Source: Synchiropus splendidus (lineage: Eukaryota; Chordata; Actinopteri; Syngnathiformes; Callionymidae). From it: 64,000 nucleotides of DNA. The notes below the pieces were generated by a model. It was not told the DNA's origin and made no database searches. It worked only from the letters and a program-made list of their open reading frames with translations. The position numbers and the translations under genes are program-made. The stretch is taken from assembly GCF_027744825.2 (NCBI RefSeq), contig NC_071348.1, positions 3,354,563-3,418,562 of the forward strand. The letters are read 5' to 3'. Shown piece by piece: positions 13,101 to 25,675 of this stretch (its first letter is position 1; every line of letters starts with the position of its first letter).

Positions 13101-14555
13101 TCAAGTTTTAATGGGGACAGATGAGGTCACTTGGTAAATCATCTCCGCTGGTTTGTCCTCGCCGCTTTCAATGATGTAACAATCGTCCTCAACGTCGGAA
13201 CCGACGGTCACTTTAATGGGAATGACGTCTGTCTCGTCGTCCAAGTTGACCACCGCCACCGGGCTTTTGGTCACGCTGCCGTTGGTGGGAGGGACCGCTT
13301 TCTGATCCTTCTTGGTCGGGAATATGTTCGGGCTGGACGCCTTGGCCTCGTTGACCTTGTAAGGCCTCTTGCCAGCCTGCAGCTGCCGAGCCATGAACTC
13401 CTTGGCTTTGGGACACTTGTGCCTCTGCAGGAGGTGAGCGCTCTCAAACGGGCTGTGACAGACCTTGCAGTTGAAGCTGTTCGCGCCTGATGATGGCTGC
13501 CAGGGTTTGAACTGCACTGCAGTGTTCATGCCCAACTGCTTCGTGGGAACTTGTTGCTGTGTGTTGGGTGAAAGCGGAGTCTTTTTAGACAAGGGAGACT
13601 CGGCGTACGGCTTGGCGGGATTCTGACTCTTCAGCTGCGCGGACGAACTGACCTGAGGGCCCTGGCCTTTTTTGGAGTACGCTCCAAGATACTGTTTTTT
13701 AGGCAGCAGAACAGAATTGATTTGAGCGGGTGGGCTATTTTTGGTCGCAGGACTGGGCTGTTTGCTTCCCAGGAACCCTGGTGAGGCTAGGAGGGGATTC
13801 TGCTGACTCAGCGGTCTTGCTGTGATGAGTCTGAGTTTGGAAGACCGGCTTGGTGAGTTACAAACATGGAAACGGGGCATCTGCTTCTTGCTGCACAGCA
13901 ACAGCCCACACCCTATGCAGCCTGAAATTTTATCCGTAAAATGTGAGCTGCTGTGGAAGACGAGAGCGTTTTTGGTCAAAAATGTCTCTCCACACTTGCC
14001 GCAGCTAAAAGGCTTAATCGGGACAGAGTTGCTTTCTTTACGCACCACCACCACCGGCTGGTAAAGCGTCCAAAGATCCACTGTCGGGGCGCCCAAGCCA
14101 AAAACCCCACCCTTCACACTGGTTTCAGGATGTAAAATATTCTCAGACACTGATAGATCCAGGTTGTGCGTTTTTACATTTTGTTGAGCAGATTTGTACA
14201 AAACCTTCTCATTTGACGAGGACACGATGCCCGACTCCGGGACCTTCCAGATAACATCTCCAGACTCCAGTCTTTTCAGTTTCTCCTCCACCTCCAAGCT
14301 TTTTTCAATCCTACGCTTCTTGATGGTTTGGTGGTGGAGCATTTGATGGCCTGTCTGATGTGTGGTGCTGTGGTAGAGCATGTCAGGGTAATTGGAGAAC
14401 TCTGTTCCACAGGAGCAGATGTAATTTGCTGACGGACACACATGTTCTTCCAGGAATTTCCGATTTGCAAATATCTTGTCACAGCTGAAGCAAATCCTGT
14501 CAGCATCCATCAACCTCCCCTCCGAGCGCCCTCTGTTGGCCCCCTTTACATCCAT
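13101..14555 (-). CDS. C2H2 zinc-finger protein B (5 dispersed fingers, 484 aa)
   Basis: This is a likely nuclear regulator with few, widely spaced fingers. Finger 1 (CFSCDKIF...HVC) and finger 2 (CSCGTEF...HSTTH) are N-terminal. Finger 2 has an unusual C-x-C-G spacing. A pair (CGKCGETF..., CIGCGLLL...) lies mid-protein and one C2HC-type finger (CKVCHSPF...HKC) lies near residue 360. Between them are long Ser/Pro/Gln-rich stretches. The C terminus has two hydrophobic-acidic clusters (VAVVNLDDETDVIPI and CYIIESGED) that resemble SUMO-interacting motifs. The coding exon opens after an acceptor (TTCCCCTCAACAG) at 14582. Translation may start at 14555 or at the second Met (14510). The paired N-terminal fingers match the start of zinc-finger gene C, suggesting paralogy. 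Confidence 0.88.
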   Translation of the reverse strand: MDVKGANRGRSEGRLMDADRICFSCDKIFANRKFLEEHVCPSANYICSCGTEFSNYPDMLYHSTTHQTGHQMLHHQTIKKRRIEKSLEVEEKLKRLESGDVIWKVPESGIVSSSNEKVLYKSAQQNVKTHNLDLSVSENILHPETSVKGGVFGLGAPTVDLWTLYQPVVVVRKESNSVPIKPFSCGKCGETFLTKNALVFHSSSHFTDKISGCIGCGLLLCSKKQMPRFHVCNSPSRSSKLRLITARPLSQQNPLLASPGFLGSKQPSPATKNSPPAQINSVLLPKKQYLGAYSKKGQGPQVSSSAQLKSQNPAKPYAESPLSKKTPLSPNTQQQVPTKQLGMNTAVQFKPWQPSSGANSFNCKVCHSPFESAHLLQRHKCPKAKEFMARQLQAGKRPYKVNEAKASSPNIFPTKKDQKAVPPTNGSVTKSPVAVVNLDDETDVIPIKVTVGSDVEDDCYIIESGEDKPAEMIYQVTSSVPIKT

Positions 14556-14582
14556 GGACGGGTCTCCCTGGACACACCTTTC

Positions 14583-16500
14583 CTGTTGAGGGGAACATGC
14601 AAGTTATCTTAAGAAGCAAGGATTAGCTTGGTTATTGAATCCAGATCCTGTTTCTGAGCAGAGGTCCCGATGTGCTCCAGCCTAGCAAGCAGTGAGACAC
14701 TTTAGCTCCAGTATTTTACATGCAGAAGGTTCTTGCACCACGTTACAGCACAATAACAGCATTGTATATTAATGAAGAGTAACACTTAGAGCGTTATGAG
14801 ATAACAGTGCATTCACCAAGACCGAGACTGAAGGTTCAATTATTTGTGAATTTCATTTCTGCCCTGATCACCCAGCCCCAATTACAAGTCACACTTAATG
14901 ATCGAACTCTCAGTGTAGGAGGCCCAGCTCTCAGAACAGAGAGCTAGAACATGTTACCTGTTTAATTTGCCCCACATTTCTGAAGGAAATCAATGCATGG
15001 CACAGTTGCTGAACATTTCTCTTGGGATTATAAACATAAAATCAAAGCCATTTAGAGACAACTGTGACGTCACTACAAAAGTGACATTAAAGTTGTCTAG
15101 AAATTGCAGTAAGACTACATTCATTTAATTTTTTGGAAAAAAAACAATCATGATATTGATTTGCTATGAAATCATTGAGGAATGAGTTGTTAAAAGAAGT
15201 GCGCCCTGTTCAAGATGATCTCCAAAATGGTTGTGATTCAAGGAAAGAATGATGGGGGACAGAAGACATTTATGACAATTGAGATTGCGACGGACAGACA
15301 TGTGCGGCAGAAATGCCAAATTAATTACAGAGATTAAAGAACCAGTCGTGGTGAGAAGACGTGGTAGGTGTCAGTGAAGCGGTATGAGAAGCTTCCTATA
15401 GTCTTGCCTAATGTATAGCACTATGACTTGTTCTGTGTTCTTGATGACACAAGTAAACAATCCAAGATTTCCCAAAGTCATTTGCCTCAAGTAGTCGATC
15501 CAATATGGCTACTCTCGGTCTATTAAACCCACGCTGTAATATTCATGTGACAGATACTAAGGTTTACAGTGTTGTGAAAACGATTCGTTTATCTTCACAC
15601 TGGACATATTCTTTGACATGGCAGGGCAGTGACAGAGGCGACATGCTCACAGGTTGCAGTCACTTCAGAACTCGGATCCAGTGTCTTTGTCATGAAGATT
15701 GGTGTTGTTACAGGGCAGGGGCACTTGCATTGACTCCCTCACAACTAAAGCTAAGGCTCAGGTGAGTGAAAACAGTGACATCATGAGCACAAACACGCCT
15801 GGCAGAGCAGTGACTTTAACCATCAGGAACGGTTATCACACGTCTGGGTCCAATAACCACCTTGTAATGACACACACAGTGAACACTATATCATCGAAAT
15901 GAGACTGAGCTGGACAGACAAACAGAAACGCTCGTGAGTGTCAGAAGCCGGACAGACGGGCCGAAAACTGACACTGAAATCACTGCGGAAAACAACTGAA
16001 AAGACGGAGTTGTTTCCATGAATGTATTCAGCCAATTAACACGCTTTACTAATAAATATTTTCCATTTTAGCCTGCTGGCAAAACGTTGTGTGACGAATT
16101 CACTGCTGCAGTGCTAACAGCTTGGCATGCTAACGTTAGCCTAGCCGAACACAATAGTAAATGCTCACCTTTGCATGGGATATGGACTACTGCGTGGCGA
16201 TGTTTCAGCGCGTCCACGGCACACGTATCTCCCGGTGTCTCCAGCGTTCTCACGGGGAAGAAGGTGACCTTATTAGCCGGTGTTTATGACGCTCGAACAT
16301 CGATATGCAGGAGCGAAAATACAGGAAAGACCCCCTTCTTCTTGGATGGCGCGAATCGATACGACTTCCTGTTGATGCTCTGCCACCTACAGGTCGGATG
16401 TAGTATTGCACTGATATCAGTTCCCAGTGAATTTTAACAGATTAGATATCTGTTCCAGTGTATTCACGGTTTTACCATCCTGCAAAACTAGCTCGAACAA
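14583..16500 (-). promoter_or_regulatory. 5' intron, non-coding first exon and promoter of zinc-finger gene B
   Basis: A strong donor (GCAAAG|GTGAGC on the minus strand) ends a putative non-coding exon at 16169. The intron would span to the acceptor at 14582. The stretch at about 16070-16400 is GC-richer and likely holds the promoter. I see no coding sequence in the intron. Confidence 0.45.
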
Positions 16501-17591
16501 ACACCATTATATTACTCAGCAGGATCCATGTGTTTCCAGAGGTCTGTGTTCATGGGACAGTTTTGCAAGATAAGGTTAATCTGGTGGAGCTATACTGAAA
16601 AAGATTACACATTGCACATTTAAAAATATCTGATTTTTAGTCAAAAGATGTGTCACTAAAGGTTTTGAGACATTCCTCTCCATGTATGTTACATAGAACA
16701 ACTTAAGGCAAAGTCTTTAGATGCTGCAAAAAAAAAGAAAGAAAGGTCTGAAACTGAGTAGGTCCCCGGATAAATTTTAGGTAGAATTGTGAAACATTGA
16801 AAATGAAGACTAAAATGTTGCTGAAAGATATTGAAAGCTTCCTATTCTTTTGGTTTAACATGGAATGAAACATGAAGCCTTCCAGTCATGAATGGAGCAT
16901 GTACAAAAAGTTTAGTGTGTGTAGATTTTCATTGAAAATATACATGGACGATTTCAAAAGGGTCAGAAATCAGTATTTGCATTTATTGTCACATGTATTA
17001 AAATGAAAAGCAGACAAATGCATAACCTTGAATTGGTGCAAATATCCACCGGTCAAGAGGTCTGGTTATTTGTTCAAACACAGAACTGTAGTTCAAACTC
17101 CCATGATGGCTAAGGAAATGTAAAAAGCCTTAGACGTCATATCTCTATAAAGTATTAGACAAAATGTGACAGATGTGGTTGTTGTAAATCCAGGAATATT
17201 GCTTCGACAGCTGACCCACAACAGACCCACAAAGACCCAGCAACTGAGTTGTTTCAACTTAAAAACGAAGACATTTTGCACCAGAGTTTTTGGATTACCA
17301 CCATTGAGCCACGGAAAGCAGTTATACACAAATGTAGTACAATGTGTTTATTGACAACTGATAAAAGATCACCATTTCCTATCGTAATACTTTTTTAATT
17401 AAAAAAATATTTCAGCAATGACACAGCCATACTCAATACCTAAATGAATTGAACCAAGGCTATTAAATTATTTACAATAGCAAAACCAATGACTTAACAA
17501 AATGTATTTACATGTGTGCACAACATCTCATTCATCACTGTTAAAGTTAAACACAGAACTAACACAGAACTAAAACAGTGTAGAAAACAGT
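16501..17591 (-). other. Intergenic sequence and 3' UTR of zinc-finger gene C
   Basis: TTTATT at 17347-17352 (AATAAA on the minus strand) is about 240 bp past the stop codon of gene C and is its likely poly(A) signal. The rest, to the promoter of gene B, is AT-rich without a gene. Confidence 0.45.
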
Positions 17592-20408
17592 TCATTGAGA
17601 AGCCAATGGTTCTTGAGGTTTTGGAAGAGGCATCCCAACCAGGATGCGATGGATTCTCCTGCGATGATTTTTCAGGGATTTGAGACTCGAGTATGTGCCC
17701 TGACAAATATCGCAGCGAAATGACTGTTGAGTCGACTGTTTGTGAGTCAGCATGTGTTTCTGCAATCCTTCAACAGTGGCGAACCAGCGCAGACAAACGT
17801 GGCAGCGCACCGGCTTGATGGTGGGTTTGCAAGCACCACTCCGTTGGTGGAAGATCAGACTCATGGTGTTGGGGAAGTCAAGGTTGCAATGTGTGCAATG
17901 AAGAGCTTTAGGTGGGTTGGCTGTCGACATTGTCACTCGTGTGTCTTTGCATCGCTTCAGCGTGAGGTGCCGTCGCAACGAGCAGCGGGAGGCAAAAGTG
18001 TTTCCGCATCGTGAGCAAAGAATTCTCAGCTTCTTTTTCAGAGGAATAGGAGTCGGTGCTGGGTTCTGTCGCGGCTGCGGGGCTTCGGCAGGGGGCGGTA
18101 GACGGGGAATCGTTGGGGTTGGCTGAGGCTGAAACCTCAGCAGCAGCGGCTGCGATGGCTTAATCCGCCCCGTCATTTGTTGGAGGTGAGATTGCATATG
18201 GATCTGCAGGTGAACCTCGTAGTCTGCCCAAGAGTTAACAGTCTCCCCACATGTCGGACAAGTGTAGGATTCCTGAGCATGTTTCTGGAGATGCTGCAAA
18301 AGAAGCTTCGGGGATGTGAACCCAACACCGCACTCACACGTCACTCTCCTGGGAAGGACAGACGGCAATGACATGATGCTCCAGTTGTTTCCATTATCTT
18401 CCTGAGTTGGCCCCTCAGCTGACTGAAGTAGAATGTTTTGCGGTGCTTTCGTTTCATCCACCTTTTCCACTCGGTGTTTTAACTGACACCGTTTCCTATG
18501 AGTCATCATGTTGTCTTTTCTATTGAAGAGACGACCACATACGAAGCAAGAGTGCATTGGCCTGTTCGTGGTGTTCACCAGGTTGAAGCGTTGACCGCTA
18601 TTGAGGGAAAGTGTCATCTGTCCATGCGGTCTGAACCCACACAGCCTCAGATGCCGTTTCAAAGTATTGATCCGAGTGTACGTTTTCTGGCACCGGGTGC
18701 AGGAGTAACGTCTAGGGCCGTCGCAGTTAAAAAGGCGCAAGGCCGTTGATGCCGGGTCAGGGGTCGCGGGGTGATTCAGATGGTTGGTACTCTTGGAGGA
18801 ACCGTCCAACTCCATGTCTTCATCTAAAGGCATGGTCCACTGACCTTCACTACTGCTTTCATTCGCTGCTGCCTCCCAACTGTCGTCTTCTTGCTTCACA
18901 ACAGCGCTGGCCAGAACACTGTGATTCTCCTTTGTGGAAGGTTTCAGTGCAAGAGGCGCCAAAGAACTATCCCATGATAAATCTGAGGTGGGCGGTTTTG
19001 ATTCAGGAGCACCCCCCTCTACCTTCACTGAAGTCAGACGACCGACTTCAGTTCCCACGCCTATGTTCTTAGTCCCGAGGAAGGGGAGAGGCTGTACAAA
19101 CACTTGATGAGGGAGAGGACCCTGACACTTGTGTTTCTTTAGGTTGTACCTCCGGGCATAAGTATGCTTGCATACTGGACAAAAGTACACCTTTTTTGTG
19201 TTGTTGCTGTGTAATGAAAACAGGTTTTGGCCAGGAAGCTTCCGGTTTTCTAAGGGCCTTGGCAGCTGAATGGGCTTCTTGGGCAGCAGAGGGCATATGT
19301 GATTGTTGGGGAAAGGCAATTTCCCGATTATGAGCTGTTTACAGCACCTGCAACATTTAACTCGCTCCTTTTTGTGCAGGAAGTGATGCTCTGTTAGTTT
19401 GTCCATGCTGCTGAAGAGCCGCCGGCAACGGCCGCACTGAATATTTCCAAATGTTCCTTCATTACACGGATCGATCAGCTTTTGACGGGTTTCAAGAACA
19501 ACTACTGGAGAGAAGGACTTAGTCAGAGAAACAATCTTCTCCCGACTAGATTCCAAGATTTTAGCTATGGGTGGCGCCTTGGTCGTGAGGCTGGATTGGG
19601 ACAGAAGTTTTTTCATGGGAGCGACAGAGAGATCAGAGTTTGGCGCTGCTTTTGTGTCCGATTTTACAGTTCCAGCCTCTGGTTGTGCCATTACGTCCGC
19701 CACCTCATCCTCATCATCCAGATTGAGTGCAGAATAAAGGACAGGGAAGTGTTTCATGTCAGCAGCAGATCCCACCTTCATTAAAGGCCCATTATTATCG
19801 GAGTGGGTGACATTTTCAGGGTTTAAATCAGACTCCTCTTGCAAGGAAGAATCATCTGCACTCTCTTTTTGCACAGTTGGATCGAATATGTTGTCAAGAT
19901 GTTCCTCAGCATCCTCTTGAGAGACTGCAAAGTAGTCAGGAGAAGTGGTTGCTATGGCAACACCACCCTCCAGGCTTCTATCTGCTTCACGGGGTTCATG
20001 AGCAGGCGGGGACCATGAAGCGGAAGGGACGCCATCCCCAACCGTTTTGCCCGAGAGGGCGTTTGCATCATCCGCGGGGGGCACCGACTGTGTTTGAGAC
20101 ACATGAGTCCGTTTATGCTCAAGCATCAAATTGAAGTCCAGGAACTGTTCTCCACAGTCACAAATGTAAAAGGAAGATGGCGTAGTGTCAGAGGGTGTTG
20201 CTGGTGTAACGGCGAGAACACCGGCGGACATGGTGTTTGCAAACTGCGGCGCTGAAGGGGCGATGTTGGTCTGAGGGAGAACATTGGAGATGGAATCTGC
20301 ATGTGTTGCCTGATGGACAAGCAGGGCAGGTAGTGCTGTGAATGTGGCAGTACATGCCACGCAATGGTAAAGTTTTGAAGAGGCGCTCTCTTGGAGTCCA
20401 AGCATCAT
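17592..20408 (-). CDS. C2H2 zinc-finger protein C (about 13 fingers, 938 aa)
   Basis: This is a probable DNA-binding regulator coded in one exon. Finger 1 (CVACTATF...HQATH) and a C-x-C-G finger 2 (CDCGEQF...HKRTH) are N-terminal, as in gene B. A long acidic region with few fingers follows. Then come fingers at about residues 325-410 (CGRCRRLF, a degenerate CCRCCKQL, CPVCKHTY), a pair ending in Cys (CTRCQKTY, CFVCGRLF), another C-x-C-G finger (CECGVGF), CPTCGETV, and four C-terminal fingers (CSRCGNTF, CTHCNLDF, CHVCLRWF, CDICQGTY). VKVE and VKQE are sumoylation-like sites. The start is the first of two consecutive ATGs (20408). The acceptor TGTGTTTTCCCAG opens the exon at 20443, and a tiny uORF (ATG TCT AAG TGA) precedes the start. 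I do not recognise an orthologue. Confidence 0.9.
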   Translation of the reverse strand: MMLGLQESASSKLYHCVACTATFTALPALLVHQATHADSISNVLPQTNIAPSAPQFANTMSAGVLAVTPATPSDTTPSSFYICDCGEQFLDFNLMLEHKRTHVSQTQSVPPADDANALSGKTVGDGVPSASWSPPAHEPREADRSLEGGVAIATTSPDYFAVSQEDAEEHLDNIFDPTVQKESADDSSLQEESDLNPENVTHSDNNGPLMKVGSAADMKHFPVLYSALNLDDEDEVADVMAQPEAGTVKSDTKAAPNSDLSVAPMKKLLSQSSLTTKAPPIAKILESSREKIVSLTKSFSPVVVLETRQKLIDPCNEGTFGNIQCGRCRRLFSSMDKLTEHHFLHKKERVKCCRCCKQLIIGKLPFPNNHICPLLPKKPIQLPRPLENRKLPGQNLFSLHSNNTKKVYFCPVCKHTYARRYNLKKHKCQGPLPHQVFVQPLPFLGTKNIGVGTEVGRLTSVKVEGGAPESKPPTSDLSWDSSLAPLALKPSTKENHSVLASAVVKQEDDSWEAAANESSSEGQWTMPLDEDMELDGSSKSTNHLNHPATPDPASTALRLFNCDGPRRYSCTRCQKTYTRINTLKRHLRLCGFRPHGQMTLSLNSGQRFNLVNTTNRPMHSCFVCGRLFNRKDNMMTHRKRCQLKHRVEKVDETKAPQNILLQSAEGPTQEDNGNNWSIMSLPSVLPRRVTCECGVGFTSPKLLLQHLQKHAQESYTCPTCGETVNSWADYEVHLQIHMQSHLQQMTGRIKPSQPLLLRFQPQPTPTIPRLPPPAEAPQPRQNPAPTPIPLKKKLRILCSRCGNTFASRCSLRRHLTLKRCKDTRVTMSTANPPKALHCTHCNLDFPNTMSLIFHQRSGACKPTIKPVRCHVCLRWFATVEGLQKHMLTHKQSTQQSFRCDICQGTYSSLKSLKNHRRRIHRILVGMPLPKPQEPLASQ

Positions 20409-20443
20409 TTCAGCTTCACTTAGACATGAGGCAGACGACGCTC

Positions 20444-23400
20444 CTGGGAAAACACAGAAAAAGAAACATGAAACACTGAATCCAACCTTAAATGTGACGT
20501 TTTACACCTAAAAAACCCAAATGGGACAATAGATCGGTTTGTAGTCTGAGGGTGACACCATGTCATTTCGGCTGTGATTCTGGAGAAAGCTAGTTCAATT
20601 GTAAAATGTGGATTTATTGCCATTGATGTTGCATCCGTTTGATTGTAGTATGACCTGCCACAAACAAATTCATGTCCTATGGCCTTTTCTTTAGTCGCTG
20701 CTGCAATTGTCTTTTGCCCTAGGACTTCCATTGTTCCAATGTTGCCACTGAGCAGCCAAGACTGCCCCCAAAGTGTCTCATTTTGCAGTACATTAAAACA
20801 GCAGGCACAGTAAGTGTTGCAAAAAAAGCAATCCCCCCCAAAAAACATCATGGCTGTTGACCATCCAAGACTCTTTCAATCTCCTGCATCATTTTTAATG
20901 CACGGGCACAATAACTTCAGCAATGGCGAATATGCAACAAATCGGAATGTGGAGAAGAAAAGACATTGTTTTGGAGAACACCTCAGTTTTTTTCCTGGAT
21001 ATGGCAATTGACATTACATTAAACACTCATCTAACCAGAGGTAATTTCCAGGGACCCAAAACCCTGTCCTCCCTATCGACAGTTTTGACCTTGCCCATTG
21101 ATCTTTCCCCATCTGCGATACCAACCCCCGAGGTGTCGCGGAGGAGGACGATCTGACTCCGCTCGATGGGGGGAGAAAGGACATCTGCAGTCCATGGGGC
21201 TCATAGAATTGGAATCCAACCCATCCACATAGTAGAGTCAACCATTAAAAAAATGTTTTTATCCATCGAGGGGATATCCATTTACAAGATTCCAAAAGAC
21301 CATGACTGTGTTTCATCAGTCGCCCTTCCAAAGCACAAAGATTCCATGGATACACAACATCGCTAAGCAACATTGACAGCATCACTGAGTTGTGTAGATG
21401 AACAAGCGCTGCACATTTACATCCTTTCAGAGACAAATGAGCCGACGCTAGACTGCAGCTCTCCTCAGTGTTCATCTGAGCTGAACATCTGAGGCAGGCC
21501 CTGGAGCACATCAGGGAACAGGAGTCTGGGCCTGCCTGGCTCAGCAAATCCATCACGTCCTTCTGCAGAAATGGGAACACGTCCCACTGCTGCAGATTTT
21601 CACACCACTTCAGCTGGCCAACTGCAGCCAGGCCAAGCTTCAGCCTTTGCCAAGCCATACATTTTGTATGCTCCACTCTTCAATTCAAATCTGTTTCTAA
21701 ATGTAAATCAATCGTTTTTCATGGAACTCACTCTGTTTCTTGCTCAAAAAAACAGCCAGCGCAGTCAGGGTGAGGCAGTGGTGAAGGGCATGATGGGGAA
21801 TGGGGGAAGGAATGGCACCTGGTTGAATGTCAGTCCGGACTAGCACACCTTCCGACTGGATTTACACCGACAGCGCAGGCTCGGAACAAAAAGATGCCCC
21901 AGACCAACATGTTACAATAGTGAAGCAAAAAGGATATGCATCCGGACACTTAACCTCTAACTGTCCACAAACAACACTTCGAAATCAGTCATTTATACAA
22001 GAGATTCATACAACTTATCACACACACATTGTGTCCAAGAAGAGAAACACCAGACCAAGCATCTTCAGCATCTCCTGGGGCACGGCAATGAAATAATTTC
22101 TATGGTTATACATTTAAAAAAAAAAAAAAAAAAAAAAAGCATACTCTGGGAAAATGCCCTCTTGGCTTGTTGCCTTTTTGGTTGGCCAAAATCCAGCCAG
22201 TGTTCAACTAGCCCACAGCCTTAGGTAGATGGGCTGGATGACTGACCATGAAGGACATTAAAGGCCTGTCTTCAGGGCAACTAAGGAGTGATGGTGCGGA
22301 AGCATCTCTAATTTAGGCCTTGTAGCATCCAAGTACCCCTGAAAGAGATCAAGTCCACAGTGCTGAGCCATTTTGGAAGTTCGTACTGTAAGAAATATGG
22401 GTGAGATTGTCACAGTTCCAGTTCCCAGCATTACAACCTAGAATTTAAACATCTGTGTCAGTTTGTTTACACAAAATTGGGAATAGAATACAAACCAATG
22501 GTCAATTCACATGAGTAGACAAAAGCATTGCTCGGTACCACTCAAGGATGGGCTACAAAAAGCACTCTGAGAACAGCAGAGAATTGCTTTCCAGAGGGCT
22601 CTCTTTGAAAACGAGAGGAGAAGGGCATCAGTCTGGGAAACAATACCAAAGATGACCACAAAGGTGACCCATCAGGGAGACCCTCTCTCTTACAGACTGA
22701 TAAGAGCCGTTCACAGAGCTGCACTACAACAAAGTCCAGCCAGATAAAAGGCACGTGGACAATGGTGGTCATGGTGATTGCGGTGGCTTCGCCTTGCTGT
22801 GCAGACAGCGTGTGGCGAAACCACTCAAGGATTACAAAGTGAAGACTGCACTTCAGTCGAATCTTGATATTCTGAGCTTGTCATCATCATTCATCAGTTG
22901 ACATTGTTTAATATGAATGTCATCTTTAAACATATACCACATTTTAATTCCACTTTGTATAGCCCACTGCAAAACATTGGAGTCACAGTTTTCAATTCAA
23001 CCTCTGAAAAAGTGTGTGTGTGTTGAAATCCATAATAATGGGACGCCATCCTTTGGACTGTGGATCTAGGATCTAATGTGACTCAAACAGCAGGACCACC
23101 CAACTGCAGAGGTTCAGTATCTGCAGTGCAGGTGAAAGACTTTTTGCACACAGTGATCTGAATTTCACTGCGCAAGCAACAAAGAAAACTTGGTTGCTAT
23201 GGTGGAGGAAAGATGGCCAACAGCCTTTGCTGCTCTGATCCTGACAGAGCCCCAACCCCCTCCCAACCCACATGATCCAATGCCAGCACAGTACACCCTG
23301 CAGCAGATCTCTGAGGCAATCCTTCCTCCACACAGGACCAGCAACAGTCCACTCCGCATTAATGACTACACTCACCTGACCAAAGCATCTTAACAATCTT

Positions 23401-25675
23401 AGTGGGCTCTGCATATTGGCATCACCGTTTGGCAGGTTTCCCCTCCGTAGTTATAGCGGTTTCAAAAGCTATCGAGTGCCTTCTGCCTTATTTCGCTCTT
23501 CAACAAGAGCACTGACTGCAACCACTGATGAGCGAAGAGACTCAGGGGGTCAGTGAAGGACTGGCTTCCTTTACAGCACATGAGATGACTCAGAAGGCTC
23601 ATCTGCTACGGTCGAATAGAAGGATTTTCAAGAATACGCAGTACCCTCACAGCCTGGGAAAGGCTGTCGGTGCTTGAGGAGGAGAATACAAAACGATAGG
23701 CGACAAACCAAAAGCTGGCTTGCACCGCCATCTTTGTTTGTTAAAATGTCAACAGCAGTGGGAGGCATTGCTGGAACCTGACAGTCTATGGCTCCATGTA
23801 GGGGGTTGAATACTGCTACACTGCAGCCACTGGGTAGCAGGAATAATACAAGAACTATTTCACTCTGGAAAGTTTCCAAATTAGATAATGGCATTAACGC
23901 ACAGGAGATCAATTCCACATGAACTATGAACAACTATCCACCCACCTGTGCCATTTTGTAATCACCCGAAGCCCATTCTGGAACGCATACACACAGAGAA
24001 AGCACCAAAACAAAGATGCCGCAGAAGGAGATCCAACCAACTACGTCTTTGGTGAAGAGTTCGCCACCATTTCGGGTTTTACCGATTGCCCCATAACACC
24101 GGGCTTGACACAACATGCATACCACAATGTGCAACCATCTCAAAACTAGGATCCAGCACTTTGGCAACACAACTAATGTGCAGGCTCATATCGGAAGGCA
24201 TCACCTGGAGGTTACAAACACACAAAGCAGTCAGCCGCACACTGCCGTGCTTCACAGTCAGAGGAGCCCATGAGATTTTCACTGAGACAACGGTGCCACA
24301 GCCTTAACAAGAGACTGAAACAACGGTCACCAGTCAAGGCACTTTCCTCAGAATTTAAAAGGCAACATGTTTCACTGAACTTTTGTTTTAAATATGTGTG
24401 ACTTAGGCAGTATGTGACATTACCTTCATGTAATAGTCGCAACAAATTCCATGTAAACATGGACAAAATTTTAAGCTGAATAAATGTGGAAAGACTGTCT
24501 GTCATTCTGTCTTGCGTGATCAAAAAACACTTTGAATAGAAAATGAAATTGGCATCGAATCACCAGATAGTAAAAGATTCCCACCTGTAGTGACTAGACA
24601 ACCTCTTGACCACACTCCACCAAGTCCCATCATGCAGAGTTGTCACTGTCAAGCGAAAAGATTCTCAGCACATTTGTATCATCTGATGTTCCTCCAGAAT
24701 ACATAGTTATTCAGGGTTTAATTCAAAATAGAGGGTTCCATTTGTGCAAATTTCTACAATGACTGACAACAGACCAGCCGACTGGTGTTCCCAGTGAAAT
24801 ACAGGCACTTCATTTTTGAGCTCATCGCATCAGCCATGCAATGAGTCTCAAGATAACCATAATGATCAATGCATAGGTCATTGCTATGGACACGAGACCA
24901 ACTTGGATAAAAGAAAGACTGCTGGTGCTGGAAAAGCAGATGCTGAAGCTGCCGAGATGCAAGTACAGATTTTACCATGGTGTGTGTTATCCATGGAAGG
25001 GCATGTTGGGAAAACACAGCATTCAGTCCTCAAAACTCAACTTGCTTAATGTAGCCTGGACTGTAAACTGTGGCCCTTATTCCTGACTGCAGAGCAGAGC
25101 AGGTGCATTTAAGGGGAGGTGTGCCAGGTTGGGGTTCTGGCAGCAGCAACACACTCAAGACAATTCTGAATGACTAAATGGCAAGGCAGCACTCTCCTCT
25201 GTGGATTATTCTGGGTAGTGTTGTCAAAACAAGTGAGTTGGGTTAATAACGTGTTCATCGTAAAACGGCAGTATTGACGCTTAGGAGAATTGCCATTGTT
25301 TACGAACCCCTTAAAGACAAACGCCAGTCAAAAGGGGGGTCTTGTGCAGTTCCGCTGCCAATATTTTGAAGCTGGTTTTCCGACAGAAAACATGTGTAAA
25401 TGCAAATATCCTGGACACCTTCTCTTGGACGTTAGCCACCGCGCTAACGGTGATGTCAGTGCCGTCCATGCCCTGAGTGGGAAAAACACGCCGTTCTTAC
25501 GGTAAAGGAGAAAACCGGGACACTCCGGACACTGGGAGCAGCAGCCCGGAGGGGCATGTGCATGGCCGGCCGGGGAGGTGGTCGCAGGCCATGAGGAGAA
25601 AGGAGCACTTTCAACGGCGCTAGCATGCTACCTGCTAGCTTTTGCACGAAACACAATTACACGAGAAGGACTCAC
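20444..25675 (-). other. Long 5' intron of zinc-finger gene C, no gene seen
   Basis: This is inferred as an intron between the acceptor at 20443 and a donor at 25676. Short ORFs on both strands have no domain or codon-like character. A run of about 23 adenines lies at about 22115-22138. I see no RNA gene or clear transposon end. Confidence 0.4.

Noticed and set aside
22114..22138. Run of about 23 adenines that could mark a retroposon tail
   Set aside because: I find no retroposed coding sequence or target duplication around it. It may be a simple repeat.
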